Shown piece after piece: positions 36,546 to 49,555 of a DNA stretch of 64,000 nucleotides. Every line of letters begins with the position of its first letter. Within the stretch, counting starts at the first letter, position 1. The notes under the pieces were generated by a model, which was not told where the DNA came from, did no database searches, and was given only the letters and a program-made list of their open reading frames with translations. The stretch is taken from contig NC_068557.1 in NCBI RefSeq assembly GCF_022201045.2, forward strand, positions 5,332,001 to 5,396,000. The letters are read 5' to 3'. The position numbers and the translations under genes were made by a program. The stretch comes from Citrus sinensis. Lineage: Eukaryota > Streptophyta > Magnoliopsida > Sapindales > Rutaceae.

Positions 36546-38054
36546 CTGGTTAAACTAACCAGTATCGATCATTATAAAAATAATTAATTCCACTATAGCA
36601 AAATAGAAATTCAAAATCTATTATAATTAAGTTCGGTTTGGAATATGGCTTTTTTTTTTTTTTTTTGGTGTCTGAGTTTTAACATAGCCTGCAACAATTT
36701 TTTTTTTTCATCGTTTAAATTTTGGTATTCACCTAATAAGATGGGAGATGGATAGACCACGTTCATGATATTATTCTTGTATTTTATTAAATCTTATTTT
36801 TATTTCGATTAAGAGAAATTTATAGAGAATATAATTTATTTCTGCTTTTTTTTATTAGGTGTTTTTTAATGCTATTTTTATGTTGCGAGGCATTATTATT
36901 TTGAATTTTAGGTTGTCGCACGGGAAACTAAATGTTGTTTTTTTTTTTTCAATCCAATGTATCCTACAATTTATTACAATAGTGGCTACCTTTTTATTAC
37001 AATTTACTATTTAAAAAAAACAATGTACATTTTTTTAATATTTAAAAGAAAAATATTTCTTACAAGTTAAGGAATGATTCAAGGCTGAGCTTATTTTTTC
37101 TAGGCAAAAAATCAAGGATCAAGATTTATTTTATATTTTAAATTTTTTTTATTTCTCTTACCTAATAATCATTGATTTAGTGCTTAATAAAAATTCAGCT
37201 CAGTACGAAATCCTTATTCAGTTACAATACATATAAAATGAAATTGGCTTATCACGCTACTAATGTAGGAATGCACTTTTTAAGTACTAAATTTTTAATA
37301 TATAGCAATTTAAATAAAACATGATACATTAGTTCAACCACAAATGTTAAATTCGAAAATTTGTCAGTTTATTTTATTTGCTATACAATTTTAGAATTAA
37401 TTTTGTATCATATAACATAACTTAGACCCTATTTGGTGTTGAAATGTTATACCTTTCATATTATAGCAACTGTAAAAAAAAGTTGTAGTTATGAAAAAAA
37501 GTTAATAGTATGTAGTGAATATAATTTTTAAATAAATAATTTTGACAAAAATAGTAAAGTATAATAATTTTTTTATCATACAAATGTAAATTAAATTAAT
37601 TTAACTTCCAACTTATAACAATTAATATTTAATAAACACTTTAGTATTATAACTTTTAAAATATATTATCAAACCTCAATTTATGGGGCCTTATTCAAGT
37701 AAGCAAGCTTGATTTAATTTTGGATCCATGTACTCATTAAAAAAGTGGAAAGGCAGTCTAATGGTGGTCCTTGTGATCACAAATTGACAACCATAACGAA
37801 AACACCAAAGCGAAGGAACTTCACACAAAACCTGTGATGCATATGGGCCACTTGACTTGACCATCTAGTCCCTTTCTCATAAAGTGATCATAACCACTCA
37901 TATAACTGATTTAAAGTCAATGAAATTAATAATTAAACCTTCATTTGATGTTTTAATTGATGTATTATTTTTTATTAGATGGTAGAATATTGATTTTAAT
38001 TTATTATTGAATTAATAAATAACACATAATAATTAGAATTTAAATTGCGACTCA
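36546..38054. other. AT-rich spacer, no gene seen
   Basis: T- and A-runs and a possible decayed MITE at about 37430-37690 ('ccctatttggtgttg' to 'tatcaaacctcaa'), but its ends do not match well enough to call. Confidence 0.3.
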
Positions 38055-38250
38055 GGGTGTATTTGGGAGTGAGGTAATATAATTTTTAAGTTGCAGGTCT
38101 GCAGCTACTATTAAGTAAAAGCTACAGCTGTGAAATAGAAGTTAAAAAAAAAAATTTGCTAAGCTGTCAAAGCCTAACTACAAGTATTATCAAACATCTT
38201 AGTAGTTCGACTTTGATAGTCCATCTATCTCACCACACTCCCAAACAAAC
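38055..38250. mobile_element. Small MITE with TTTGGGAGTG ends
   Basis: The left end is GGGTGTATTTGGGAGTGAGG and the inverted right end reads GTTTGTTTGGGAGTGTGG. The match is about 15 bases and the element about 196 bases. No clear target duplication, so the superfamily is open. Confidence 0.45.
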
Positions 38251-38450
38251 TATCAATCGTTTAAATCCCTAATTTGGCATTAAATGACTAAGATAACATT
38301 CTATTTGAACAAACACCAAGTATGCCTCTTGTGGTTGACAATAAACCATGACAAACAGAAACAAACAAACAAATGGACGAAAACACAAGAAGATGCCTCA
38401 ATGCAGTCATTTTTTGAAAAAAGAAATGGATTTCTCGTTTAAAGAGGTCC

Positions 38451-38579
38451 AACTATGGTACCATAGTTGTATGGTACCACAAATGAATCCAGTCTTTGAA
38501 TTTAATTCTGGTGACAACTATGGATTAGATTCAATTATTGAATTTAGCTGTGGTACCATACAACTATGGTACCATAACT
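38451..38579. mobile_element. Foldback MITE with palindromic arms
   Basis: The left arm starts with the perfect palindrome AACTATGGTACCATAGTT followed by GTATGGTACCACA. The right arm is TGTGGTACCATAC followed by AACTATGGTACCATAACTT. The arms are inverted copies, and each tip is itself a palindrome. Confidence 0.65.
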
Positions 38580-38932
38580 TTGCCCCGTTTAAAAGCTTGT
38601 CTCTTGTAAAAGTTCAAAATTCTTTTGTGGGACTTTGCTAGCTTACAGAATCTGTAAGTTACAGAATCAGCTGTTGGATGTGGTTGAATGTGGAGTGAGA
38701 AATTAACAATAAAAAATCGGATGGTGGGAGATGTTAGTGGTCCTCCTTTGTGAGGTACGAGAATATTGTTCAATTTCCAAATTGGATGGATCAAAATTAT
38801 TGTTTCAAATCATTGGCAGAATTATGCATGCGGGCCCTTTTGTGGTTAATCATGCGCCCACCAACTGGGGAACTTCATTTTATTTCCCTTTCTTTTTTTT
38901 TCTCCTCGAGGTATTGCTGCGGACCAGGCAGG

Positions 38933-39935
38933 TAGGGATGGCAATGGAAAGGAGAGGGGAGGGGACCAATCTCTCCGTACCTATCCCCGATATTTTACGT
39001 ATGTCCCTGTCTCCTCCCCATCCCCGTCAGAATTACTTGAGAGAATCATCATCCCCTCCCCGAATAATAACAGGGGATCTCCGAGGGTCCCCGATCTCCG
39101 AATAACTAATATTTTTTTTTCGATTTTGAGTTAATCATATTAAAATAAAAAATTCAAATAAAAATAAAGTTCGAAATATATCTAACATTAATATCCATTA
39201 CAAAAATCATATACATTAAATTAGTAAGTAACGCAGCATGCAAAGGATACAAACTTCTTTTACAAACTATCATGAACAAATTAATAGTCTAATACAAAAT
39301 TGTTACAATTAAAATCGAATTTAGATTCAAAATTAACTTTTTCAATGGTGGCGTGGGCACTTTATAAATGTGGGCTATAAACACAATAGTTAAGTCGGAG
39401 CAAATCAAGAGCAAATATTATATTAGATTAGAGTAGAGTAGATATTAAAATTGTGATTCGCTGTGGGTAATTATAACATCTAAAAATAAATAAAAAATAG
39501 ATTTAAGTTTAAAATATTTAAAGAATATTAAAATTAAAAAAATTTGGGCTAATAGAATCTACTCGGTCTTTTTAAAGTCTTAAATAAAAATTTAGGACTT
39601 TAATTAGTTAATTAGGCCTAAAAGTTTAATAATATAAATATGTTGATATTTTTTTATTTTTACCAATATTTATAATTTTATAATTTAAATTTTATTATTT
39701 ATTTACTAGTAATTTTAAAAAAATTAAAATAAAATTAAAAATTAAAATGGGGAAATGGGTAGGGGATGGGGATTCCACCTCATCCCCGTCCCCTCCCCGA
39801 ATAAGAAATTGGGTAAAAAAATTTCCCCATCCCCTCCCCGAATAAGAAATTGGGTATGAAATTATCCACATACCCTCCCCGAATGGGAAAAATCCCCGAG
39901 GGTACCCGTCCCTGTTGGGATTTTTGCCATCCCTA
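38933..39935. mobile_element. hAT element, 1 kb, 8-bp target duplication
   Basis: The ends are TAGGGATGGCAA and the inverted TTGCCATCCCTA. CAGGCAGG flanks both sides (38925-38932 and 39936-39943). Subterminal regions carry many 'ccccgaa' and 'cccatccccg' repeats, which may bind transposase in hAT elements. The core is AT-rich and has no recognisable transposase, so this is a non-autonomous copy. The perfect flank implies a fairly recent insertion. The smaller element at 56831-57216 has the same type of ends. Confidence 0.9.
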
Positions 39936-40281
39936 CAGGCAGGGATCGCGGGACTGTCCGAGATGGAAAGAAAAATGCGGCGGTACTTTATTTCTTAATT
40001 TGGCTTTTATGGAAATTTTAACAATTCATAGGCTGATTGTATTACCAGCACTTTTCTTTGAAACAATAATTTTTTTTTTTTTTTGAAAACAAGAATGTTC
40101 TTTTTTTTATTACTTTTGAAACAAGAATTTAGTGGTTGATAATTGGGAGTGGCAAACGAATGGGTGCCAGGAAAGATAGGCCCAGGACTGTGTTAGGCCT
40201 GTCCAATTTTGACAGGCCAGACAAGGGCCGAGCCTATTATGCGCCATGACCGAATCTGGGCTTTGATTTTTTTTTTTTTTT

Positions 40282-41074
40282 GGAGTGGAGCTATTGGCAC
40301 TCCTTAAAAGTACTGTCAACACCCTTTTTCTTTTTGTACCCATCAAGATATTAAAATGAATATAATTTTTTCTAATGACACCTCCCTTATTCCGTAAATA
40401 ACCTTGGTTAGAAGTTAACAAGATGATGATTAATTGCAGAAAAAGCAGCTGAGTTTTGTAATTATTTCCTTGAATACAAAGATTGGATTCACAAGCAAGA
40501 AGGCTAATAATAGAGAAAGGAGAGAAAACTCTAGGCTATCATCAAAGCAAGATGATTTCACTTGCAGATCGAAGAGAAATAATGAAGAAAGTTGATGAGT
40601 TTAAAAAGAAGACGAATGCTTGAAAGAAAAGAAAAAAAACACCGCGTTATTGCGTTTATCACAATGGCACAAATGATGCATCAACAATAAACTAGTGAAT
40701 TTTGAGAACCATGAGAATTGTATTTGAAGGAGCAAGACAATAATGGGTAATAGTTCTTCACAAAAATAACAACAAAATTATGAATATTAAAATAAATAAA
40801 AATAGAATTCAGGACCCATATGCAATAATAAGTCCTTTGTACTTCTTCCACTATTTTGAATTGAACTGAAAAGTTTTTTTTTTTAAAAAAGATATTCTAC
40901 ATGTGGGTTGCCAAGAGTTCGTATTATAAAGTCTAGAGTTGCTGGTGTAAAATGTTTGCACAAGATAAGATGAAATTGTGTGGGAGTTTCATGTAATTCT
41001 ATATACGGATAAAATTGTAAATTCAAAGAAGAGGTTTCATTAGGATATTAAAGGGGTGCTAATAGCATCACTCT
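40282..41074. mobile_element. Possible element with 24-base imperfect inverted ends
   Basis: The left end is GGAGTGGAGCTATTGGCACT, lying next to a T run. The inverted right end reads AGAGTGATGCTATTAGCACC, lying next to an A run. No target duplication can be read because of the homopolymers, and no protein is encoded. Confidence 0.3.
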
Positions 41075-42922
41075 TTTTTAAAAAAAAAAAAAAATTAAAG
41101 AAAGTAAAACAAGAGCTAAAATGACATAACATTCATTTTCGGAAAATTTGACATTACCTCCCCCACAAAAAAAGGAATTTTGATTTGTGCCAAAATGCCA
41201 TGACTGTAAATAGATGACAACTATTTGCCTTGAAAAAGCTAAACCGAACCTACGGATTAGTTTGGTTTTTATTCTATTTCTTTAAATTAACCAAAAACAC
41301 ATATTATAAGAAAAAAAAAACTAGTGCTAGCAAACATAACAGTAAAAGTTGTTGTAATTCAATCAATTTATACGATTGATTGTAAATTAGAGTGATGAAT
41401 TAGAATGGGCATACTCCCTAAAATGTCTATGGTGGATCTATTTGTAACAAGAAAAATAGTGAGAGGTTCTGCCAACAGCTGCTGCCAAGAGGAATAATAG
41501 TATTGATATCTCAAATAATCAAGAGTTTACGAACAAAACAAACCAGCCCTCCTAGTCAAAAACTAAATCTATGTGATTGATTGTATATTAAACAGGTTTA
41601 ATATTATGATTTCTTAAGTTATATTTAATATATTTACAATCAAATAAAATTTATCTGACTTCACTATTTTAATATATTTTTATTCTAAAAAAAAAATTGA
41701 TCATAATAAATTGGGCTTGAACAGGGTTGTTTTTGACTTCTGTTGGGCTGATATAGACTTGAAGACATGTGTTACTTATGCTGATATTGACTTCAAGATG
41801 GCATGCCACTGTCATAATAAATTGTATGCGTGAAGCATGTCTTCCAGAGATGTTGCTTTGAAGTTTGAACTGACATTTTTTTTTTTTTTGCTTTGATCTT
41901 ACAAAATTTTCAATTTCTTGATCAATTGCTCATTAAAAATTAAACAATTCACCGGTACTTATTTTAAAACGTAACAAACTATTAAAAATCATTGATTTTC
42001 AGCACCTGAACAAAGTACCACAACAATAAACAAGCAGAAAATTCACATATAACTAAAAAGTCGAAAACAAGCCGAATAATACTTGCTCAATATTTTGAAT
42101 ATATATTATTTTCATGATTATGAAATCATTTATGCTCGCTTTTATATTTAAAAATTACAAAAAAAGAAAAAAAAAATTAAAAGTCGCAATGTGATAAACA
42201 TGAACACTAACCAAAACTTCTTGCTGAGAAGAGAAAGGATATAATGAAGTTTGTTTTGATTAGCAATAACTGTAGATGAAAGATTTGATCGATGGGCTTT
42301 GAGTGGAAAATTATCTCATCAAACCATCTTATGACACGTGGAATTTTTCTTTAAAAAAAATACTATATATAATAATTCCTTTAACGTGGCAATATACGTA
42401 TAATATTATTGTTTTTACTGTTAAAACAAATCGAATTTATTAACAGAGAGAAGATTGTATGTCTTTTTTAAAAATATTAATTGCTTTATATCTGTTTCCA
42501 AATATTGGGGGTTAACTATCATATTTTTCCTAAAATAGATTCCAAACATAAATTTTTTTAATTTTAAATGACCTCGCCCACCAGGTCATTGCCGCCCGAG
42601 TCACTGCGCGAAGCCGCCAACAATCACAGCTAGCGACAACACACCCCGGCGAGCGGAGCCACCACGAAGACAGGCGACAGCCGATTCCTCACTTGCTCTA
42701 ATTTATAGATTCGAGATATTATTTTCTAATTATATATGCATATGCATGTTACTTGGAAAATATTATATAAGGCAATTTCACAAACACAATCATGCTACTT
42801 TCTTAAAAAGATGACCAATTACAAAATTTCAAATTCATAACCTCTAGTACACATGATAAAAAGCAAAACTTCAACAAAATTTATTCTTTATAAAATTTAA
42901 AAGACCCTGGAAAATCAATTAA
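41075..42922. other. Intergenic DNA, no gene seen
   Basis: Mostly AT-rich. A GC-rich island at about 42570-42690 ('cgcccaccaggtcattgccg', 'ccggcgagcggagcc') stands out sharply but holds no coherent open frame. It may be a fragment of an inserted repeat. Confidence 0.35.
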
Positions 42923-44401
<1,479 letters not shown>

Positions 44402-44496
44402 TGATTGATAGCTAGCTAATTATCAATAGAATACAGTAGTAGTACTGTAGAATTTGAAGTTGATTTGTGTTGAAATAGAAGCTCAGAAATGTTAGC

Positions 44497-44505
44497 TTTA
44501 TATAG
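44497..44505 (-). promoter_or_regulatory. TATA box of the peroxidase gene
   Basis: On the minus strand CTATATAAA lies about 96 bases upstream of the ATG at 44401. Confidence 0.65.
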
Positions 44506-47294
44506 AGTTTGCTCTCAAGGTATTAATGCTTAAGGCAGGTCACCTAACACGTAGACTCGTGTGCCTGCATGGCATTTGAACGTTGCAATAAGTTAAAAGG
44601 AATATTAATCTTGACCGAGTAATCAAGATTATAAAGTAATAATCACATTTAACGAAAAAGTGAGTGAGAACACGTCTTTTTGGCTTTGAAAAGTTGAGCT
44701 ACAAAGACTTGCAATTGTCGCAAGTTATGTATACTCAAACTTGGCAAGCTTCTATGGTGCTGGTAGCAATTTTGTCAAGACTTGGGGGTCCCAAATAGCC
44801 ACCCAAAATCTAAATCTTTATAATTTGGTGAAGATAATGGAGACATAAAGATATGAAAAGGCTGACTTTTCAACTTATTCTCTTGGGGGGGAAAAAAATA
44901 AAACGCCTTTAGATTTTTAATTGGGAATATCTGTAGAAACATTGCCATTTGTTAGTCACTCTACGCGGTTTTTACTATTTTAATTACGTGTTGCGCATGC
45001 AAGCCACAAGTCTTTTGTGTTGAAGATTAACAAACCACCCACAATCATTTTTTAGGATAACAACAAATTTAGTCAAAATTGATTATTATTATGTTGGATT
45101 CCCCTTAGGTGCAACAGTGGCACCGTGCCACTGTTGCACCTAGTCGTTGGATGCAGTTGGATGTCAGTGGATCCCATTAATCTAACTGTATCCAACGGCT
45201 AGGTGCAACTGTGGCACGGTGCCACTGTTGCACCGTAGCCTGATCCTATTATGTTTCATTTTTTTACTTTTATTTGTCAACATCGTATTTGATTAGTTTA
45301 ATTTGTCAGTTTATATATATTTTATTATTAACCTAAAGATTGAAAACTAATTTATGTTCTTTAGAAGTCGTACATAGTAATTAATTAAAATTCTCTTATT
45401 ACCTACAGTATCTATATCTTTTATATCTTTTATGCTTCTGGAACATTTTAGTTCTTAGTGCGTATTAATTAACAATAATCTAACCAAAAATAATTGTTTT
45501 TGCTTTAAAAACATATTGAAAGTAAAAGAAAACGTTATTAACTTTGATTTTCATTTCCACAAGATTGAATGGCTGAAAATTTTGTTTGGCTATTATTTTC
45601 GAAAACACATTTTGCATGGTTTTCTCACTTTTATAACATCAACGTTGAAAGCATCTTTTTTTGGTTTATTTTTTCTCGCTTTTTTTTAAATCTTTTTTTG
45701 CGTGAAAGTAGCATTATTAACGTCTTCATTTATGTTATTTTACTATAAAATAGCCAAAATCATAAAATTAAATTTTTTAAATTCTAGTTTAGTAATATTG
45801 TAGTTTTTAAAATAATTGATGTTAGTTGTGCTACAACAATAATCAGTTGCGATAATAACAATCAGTTAAATATTTGATAAATTTTATTCTTAAAAATTCT
45901 TAGAGCATTAAAAGCAGTCATAAATGTTTGGTAAATTTTTTTATTAAATTACTGCAATAATACAAATAAATAAAATATATATAATGTTGAATAAATTTTG
46001 TTACACATTTATAAACATATATAAATTTATTTTTATTGTGTATATATAATAATTGATAATTAAAATAAATATTTTCATCTTATTATTTTTATTTTTTATT
46101 TGTTATTTTAATATTATAGGTATTAATATTAATCTCTTTTAAATTTCTTGATTCTATTTTCAAATTAAATAAGGATAATTTTGGATTTATATATATATAT
46201 TTAGAATTATAATAAGTATACAATTGATTCTGAAAAATAGATTTTGAAAAGCAATTCTTTTTTGACTTTTCAAAATCACTTTTAACCTCACAAAATAATT
46301 CTAAAGGGACCTTGTTTGTCTTTTGGTATTTTTTTTTCCCAAAGAATGATGAGTTTTTGAAGTCCATACATCATGATAAAAAATTGCACCAAATTTAAAT
46401 ATAAAAAGAAAACATGTCTTAATAATTTATACAAACAGAAAACATGTTTGAATAATTTAAATTTCTACTACCGACAAAATTTTTCTGTTGTTTACTTTTA
46501 AAAATTTTATTTGAAAAAAAAATGCTACCAAATACCTTTTCATTTTCGAAAATTTCATCTCAAGAACCTTATTTTCGTTCTCAATTATCATTGTCGAAAA
46601 TACCAGCTTCATACTGTTATATGTTACCGAAATCATTTGACTTGGTCCCCCAAATGCACCACTCAAAGACTCTGAGGTGTTTTTTTCGGAATATGAAATA
46701 TAGTAAAAGCATACTAAACTCGGACGAATCGCAGTCAATTGGCTCATTTGAATCTTCTTAATTAAGAAAAAAACTTGACTTGTTAATGAGATTAGGTAGA
46801 ATATTAATCTTTTCTAGAAAAAAAAGAAATAAACAAAAAGATATGATAAGATTCCCTATACATCGCTTTATGTATGATTCAAGCAATTTCTCATATTATT
46901 ATTGGAAACAAGTACAAGTCTTCCACCCCACCAATTAAGCTGCTGCACTCGTCACTTTTCAAAATTTTCTTACTCTTTTTTTCCTCCAAACATCAGCATC
47001 ACCGTGGGAAGTAGGTGAATGATAAATTTTTTAGATTAATCTCGTTGAATAACCAAATTTTCTAATAGTCAGAATAATTTATAAATTTTATCTTATTTTA
47101 CATATTAAAATATTAATTTATATTTTTTATATAAATTTATTTCTTCCGTAATTGTGCACTAATTATTCAGGATAAAACTCATCGTCTCGCATGGTCAAGA
47201 TTATTAAGAAAATGTCAAGATTGATTTTTTAATTCATATAAGAAACTGATTTGGTTGATTAGACGAAGGAGTAACGACCTTGTTTATTATAAAA
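44506..47294. other. Intergenic DNA, no gene seen
   Basis: Apart from the foldback element at 45108-45234 this is AT-rich sequence. Short open frames at 46089-46367 and 46457-46761 overlap each other on both strands and have low-complexity composition. Confidence 0.4.
45108..45234. mobile_element. Foldback MITE with a palindrome in each arm
   Basis: The left arm opens with GGTGCAACAGTGGCAC, one spacer base, then its exact reverse complement. It continues with CTAGTCGTTGGAT. The right arm is the inverted copy and ends with the same palindrome, differing at one position. The whole 127-base unit folds on itself, and each arm can also fold alone. Confidence 0.75.
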
Positions 47295-48561
47295 CTAGGA
47301 AATAAAACCGCGTTTTGCGTAACTTTAACAAAAAAATTTAGTATTATCTTTTTTTTTTTACTTTGCACTTAATGAAATTGATAAAAAATATGAATTGATT
47401 TTTTTTAAGATGACGCAGTCTTATTAAACTAATGTTATTTATGAAAGTTAATTTTTTTTGTTAACTTTAAAAATATATATTAATGTGCATAGTTAAGTGT
47501 ACACAACATTTTCATCAATAAAAATTATGTTCACACTAATTAATTATTCATTCTTCTTGATATTAACAGACTCCCACATCCTACAAATCCTAACTCTTAT
47601 CATCCATGAAGCACACAATACTAAAAATTCAAATAAGTCAAAAAATAAAAACACAAGAACATTTCTAAAGAGGATGTTGGTTAAATAATAAGAAAATCCA
47701 AACATAACAAATCTTAAATAATTAATGTTTATAGAGTTTGAAGAAGCCAAAAGACACTAAACAAACGGTTGCATAATTAAATATGAGGTTATGGCATTAA
47801 AATTAGGCCCTAGTGGCATTGGTGAGGGAAGATGAAGAAACCTTCCTTATATATTAATTAGTTGATGTATTTTAAACCACTAAAGTTTAGTTGTTGGCTT
47901 AATAAAATACACGAATGCTTCAAAACTTATAATTTATTATTATTATTAATTATATATTATTGAATTTAAATAAAAAGAGGAAGAGACATGTAATCTTTTG
48001 TAATCTAATAATTATTTTCTATTTATTTTCTATTTTTGATATTTTGTAATGGAATTATTTTTTAATCTCAACCAATATATTAGATAATAGAGAATATAAA
48101 AAGATGAGAAATAATGATGCCACAATTCTTAACTACTTAATATTTATAGAGTTTGAAGAAGTCAAAAGTCACTAAACAAAAGGTTTCATAACTAAATATG
48201 GGATTATGACATTAAAATTAGACCCTAATGACATTGTTGAGGGAAGATTAAGAAACCTTTCTTCCTATATTAATTAATTGATGTATTTAAGCCACTAAAG
48301 TTTAATTATTGGCATAATAAAATAAATGAATGTTTCAAGACTTGTAATTAATTATTATTAATGGTTACATATTATTGAATTTAAATAGAAAGAGGAAGAG
48401 ACACGTAATCTTTTGTAATCTAATAATTATTTTTTATTTTTAATATTTTGTAATGTAATTATTTTTTTAATCTCAACTAATTTATTAGATAATAGATAAT
48501 ACAAGAATGTGAGAAATGGTGATGCTACATCACCTCCTCTAGTCCCAGCTTTATATATATA
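47295..48561 (-). mobile_element. Helitron-like element 1, non-autonomous
   Basis: On the minus strand the 3' end reads ...CGCAAAACGCGGTTTTATTTCCTAG followed by T (the plus-strand CTAG is at 47295-47298). It has a GC-rich hairpin relic about ten bases before CTAG. The 5' end abuts the next element, near 48561. It contains two direct copies of about 415 bases (47713-48127 and 48128-48540). The last 65 bases at its 3' end and the first 80 or so at its 5' end match element 2, while the interior differs. There is no Rep/helicase. Confidence 0.6.
47713..48540 (+). repeat. Tandem 415-base direct repeat
   Basis: Two copies about 415 bases apart share 'atagagtttgaagaag', 'attaaaattag.ccctaatg', 'gaggaagagaca.gtaatct' and 'ttagataatag'. 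They diverge by scattered substitutions. A partial third copy, only the last 90 or so bases, lies at 49470-49555 at the 5' end of element 2. Confidence 0.85.
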
Positions 48562-49555
48562 CTAGAAAATATAACCGCGCTTCACACAGCTTTGAAAAAA
48601 GAATTTAGTATTATTCTTTTTTTTCTTATTCTACTCTTAACGATTTATTCTATTCAATTAAGAGGCAAGACTTCAAAAAAAAAAAGAAAAAATAAAGCAA
48701 AGCTAAAACTAAAAAGAATTTTTTAATTATTTAAAATTGCATTAACTAAGTTAATACCACGAAAATAAAAGTGTCATAGATGCACCTTATCTAAACCAAA
48801 ACCTTGGAAACCTAAGATTGATATATCACCGCGAGGCCACCTAGAGAAGGAGCAGAAGATGCATCATAGTAGCCTCTCAATATGTTCCCTTCTTTGGTAG
48901 TGAATCCGAGAGAGGTGAGCATTGCAGGCCAGCAATTATGGGTGATGATATCAATAGCGTGGCAATAGTCAAGGCCAATATCAGCCTGGCTATTAAGGAA
49001 GAATATGACAATCTCATTTGAGCATGACTTCAGCTTCATTAATGGGTTCCAGCACTCTGTTAGGTCTCCGCTAGCTTCAAGTCTTATTGCAAGATCGTAC
49101 TATGGTTTCATATTGTTGTTGAGGCAATCATTCCTTCTGGTTGCATTTGCAATATTTGCCATGATCAGGCAAGTGAGGGCCAAAATGAAAAACACATGTT
49201 TTAGAGCCATTACTATTTTATGTTCTTTTATGTTGTGTATATGTTTATGTGGGATATCGTATTTTTTGTTACTATTTATAAATTAAGGTGAGGTAGAGGA
49301 GAAGAGTGATTAAAAATATTTAAAAATTATTACTTAATTTATGATCAAGAAGGTTTCAATTAGAGAATATAGTGAGTATTTTGATGAATTGTTACATATT
49401 GATTGTGTAATAACAGTCAAATTAATTATGAGAATATGAAAAGCCAAATCTGAAAGAAAATTTCTCTATTTATTAGATAATAGAGAATATACAAAGATGA
49501 AAAATGAAGATGTCACATCACCTTTTGTAGTCTCAACTTTATATAAATATATAGA
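48562..49555 (-). mobile_element. Helitron-like element 2 carrying an EC1-type gene
   Basis: On the minus strand it starts TCTATATATTTATATAAAG (49555 downward) after an A and ends ...GCGCGGTTATATTTTCTAG (48562) before a T. These are the TC start, CTAG end and A/T target expected for a Helitron. A stem CTGTGT/GCGCGG with loop GAA lies about 11 bases before the CTAG; it is perfect only with G-T pairs. Its termini match element 1. The interior is different and contains a broken egg-cell secreted protein gene. There is no Rep/helicase, so it needs an autonomous partner elsewhere. Confidence 0.62.
48812..49210 (-). pseudogene. Egg-cell secreted protein (EC1, prolamin-like) pseudogene
   Basis: One uninterrupted frame of 133 codons from the ATG at 49210 to the stop at 48812, except for a TAG at codon 37 (49100-49102). 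It has an N-terminal signal-like segment (about 1-23). It then has EC1 landmarks in order: RLEASGDLTECW, LKSCSNEIV, FFLN, AIDIITHNCWP and LGFTTKEGNILRGY. EC1 proteins are secreted by the egg cell and help activate sperm at fertilisation. Of the six conserved Cys, two are lost: the first of the CC pair is Tyr, and the one after GY is Tyr. The stop and Cys losses argue that it is dead. It has no introns, which is usual for EC1 genes. It lies inside the Helitron-like element. Confidence 0.85.

Noticed and set aside
37430..37690. Possible MITE starting CCCTATTTGGTGTTG
   Set aside because: The two ends match only weakly when inverted and no target duplication is visible.
42570..42690. GC-rich island upstream of the peroxidase 3' end
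   Set aside because: No coherent reading frame, no RNA fold recognised; noted as a possible insertion remnant only.
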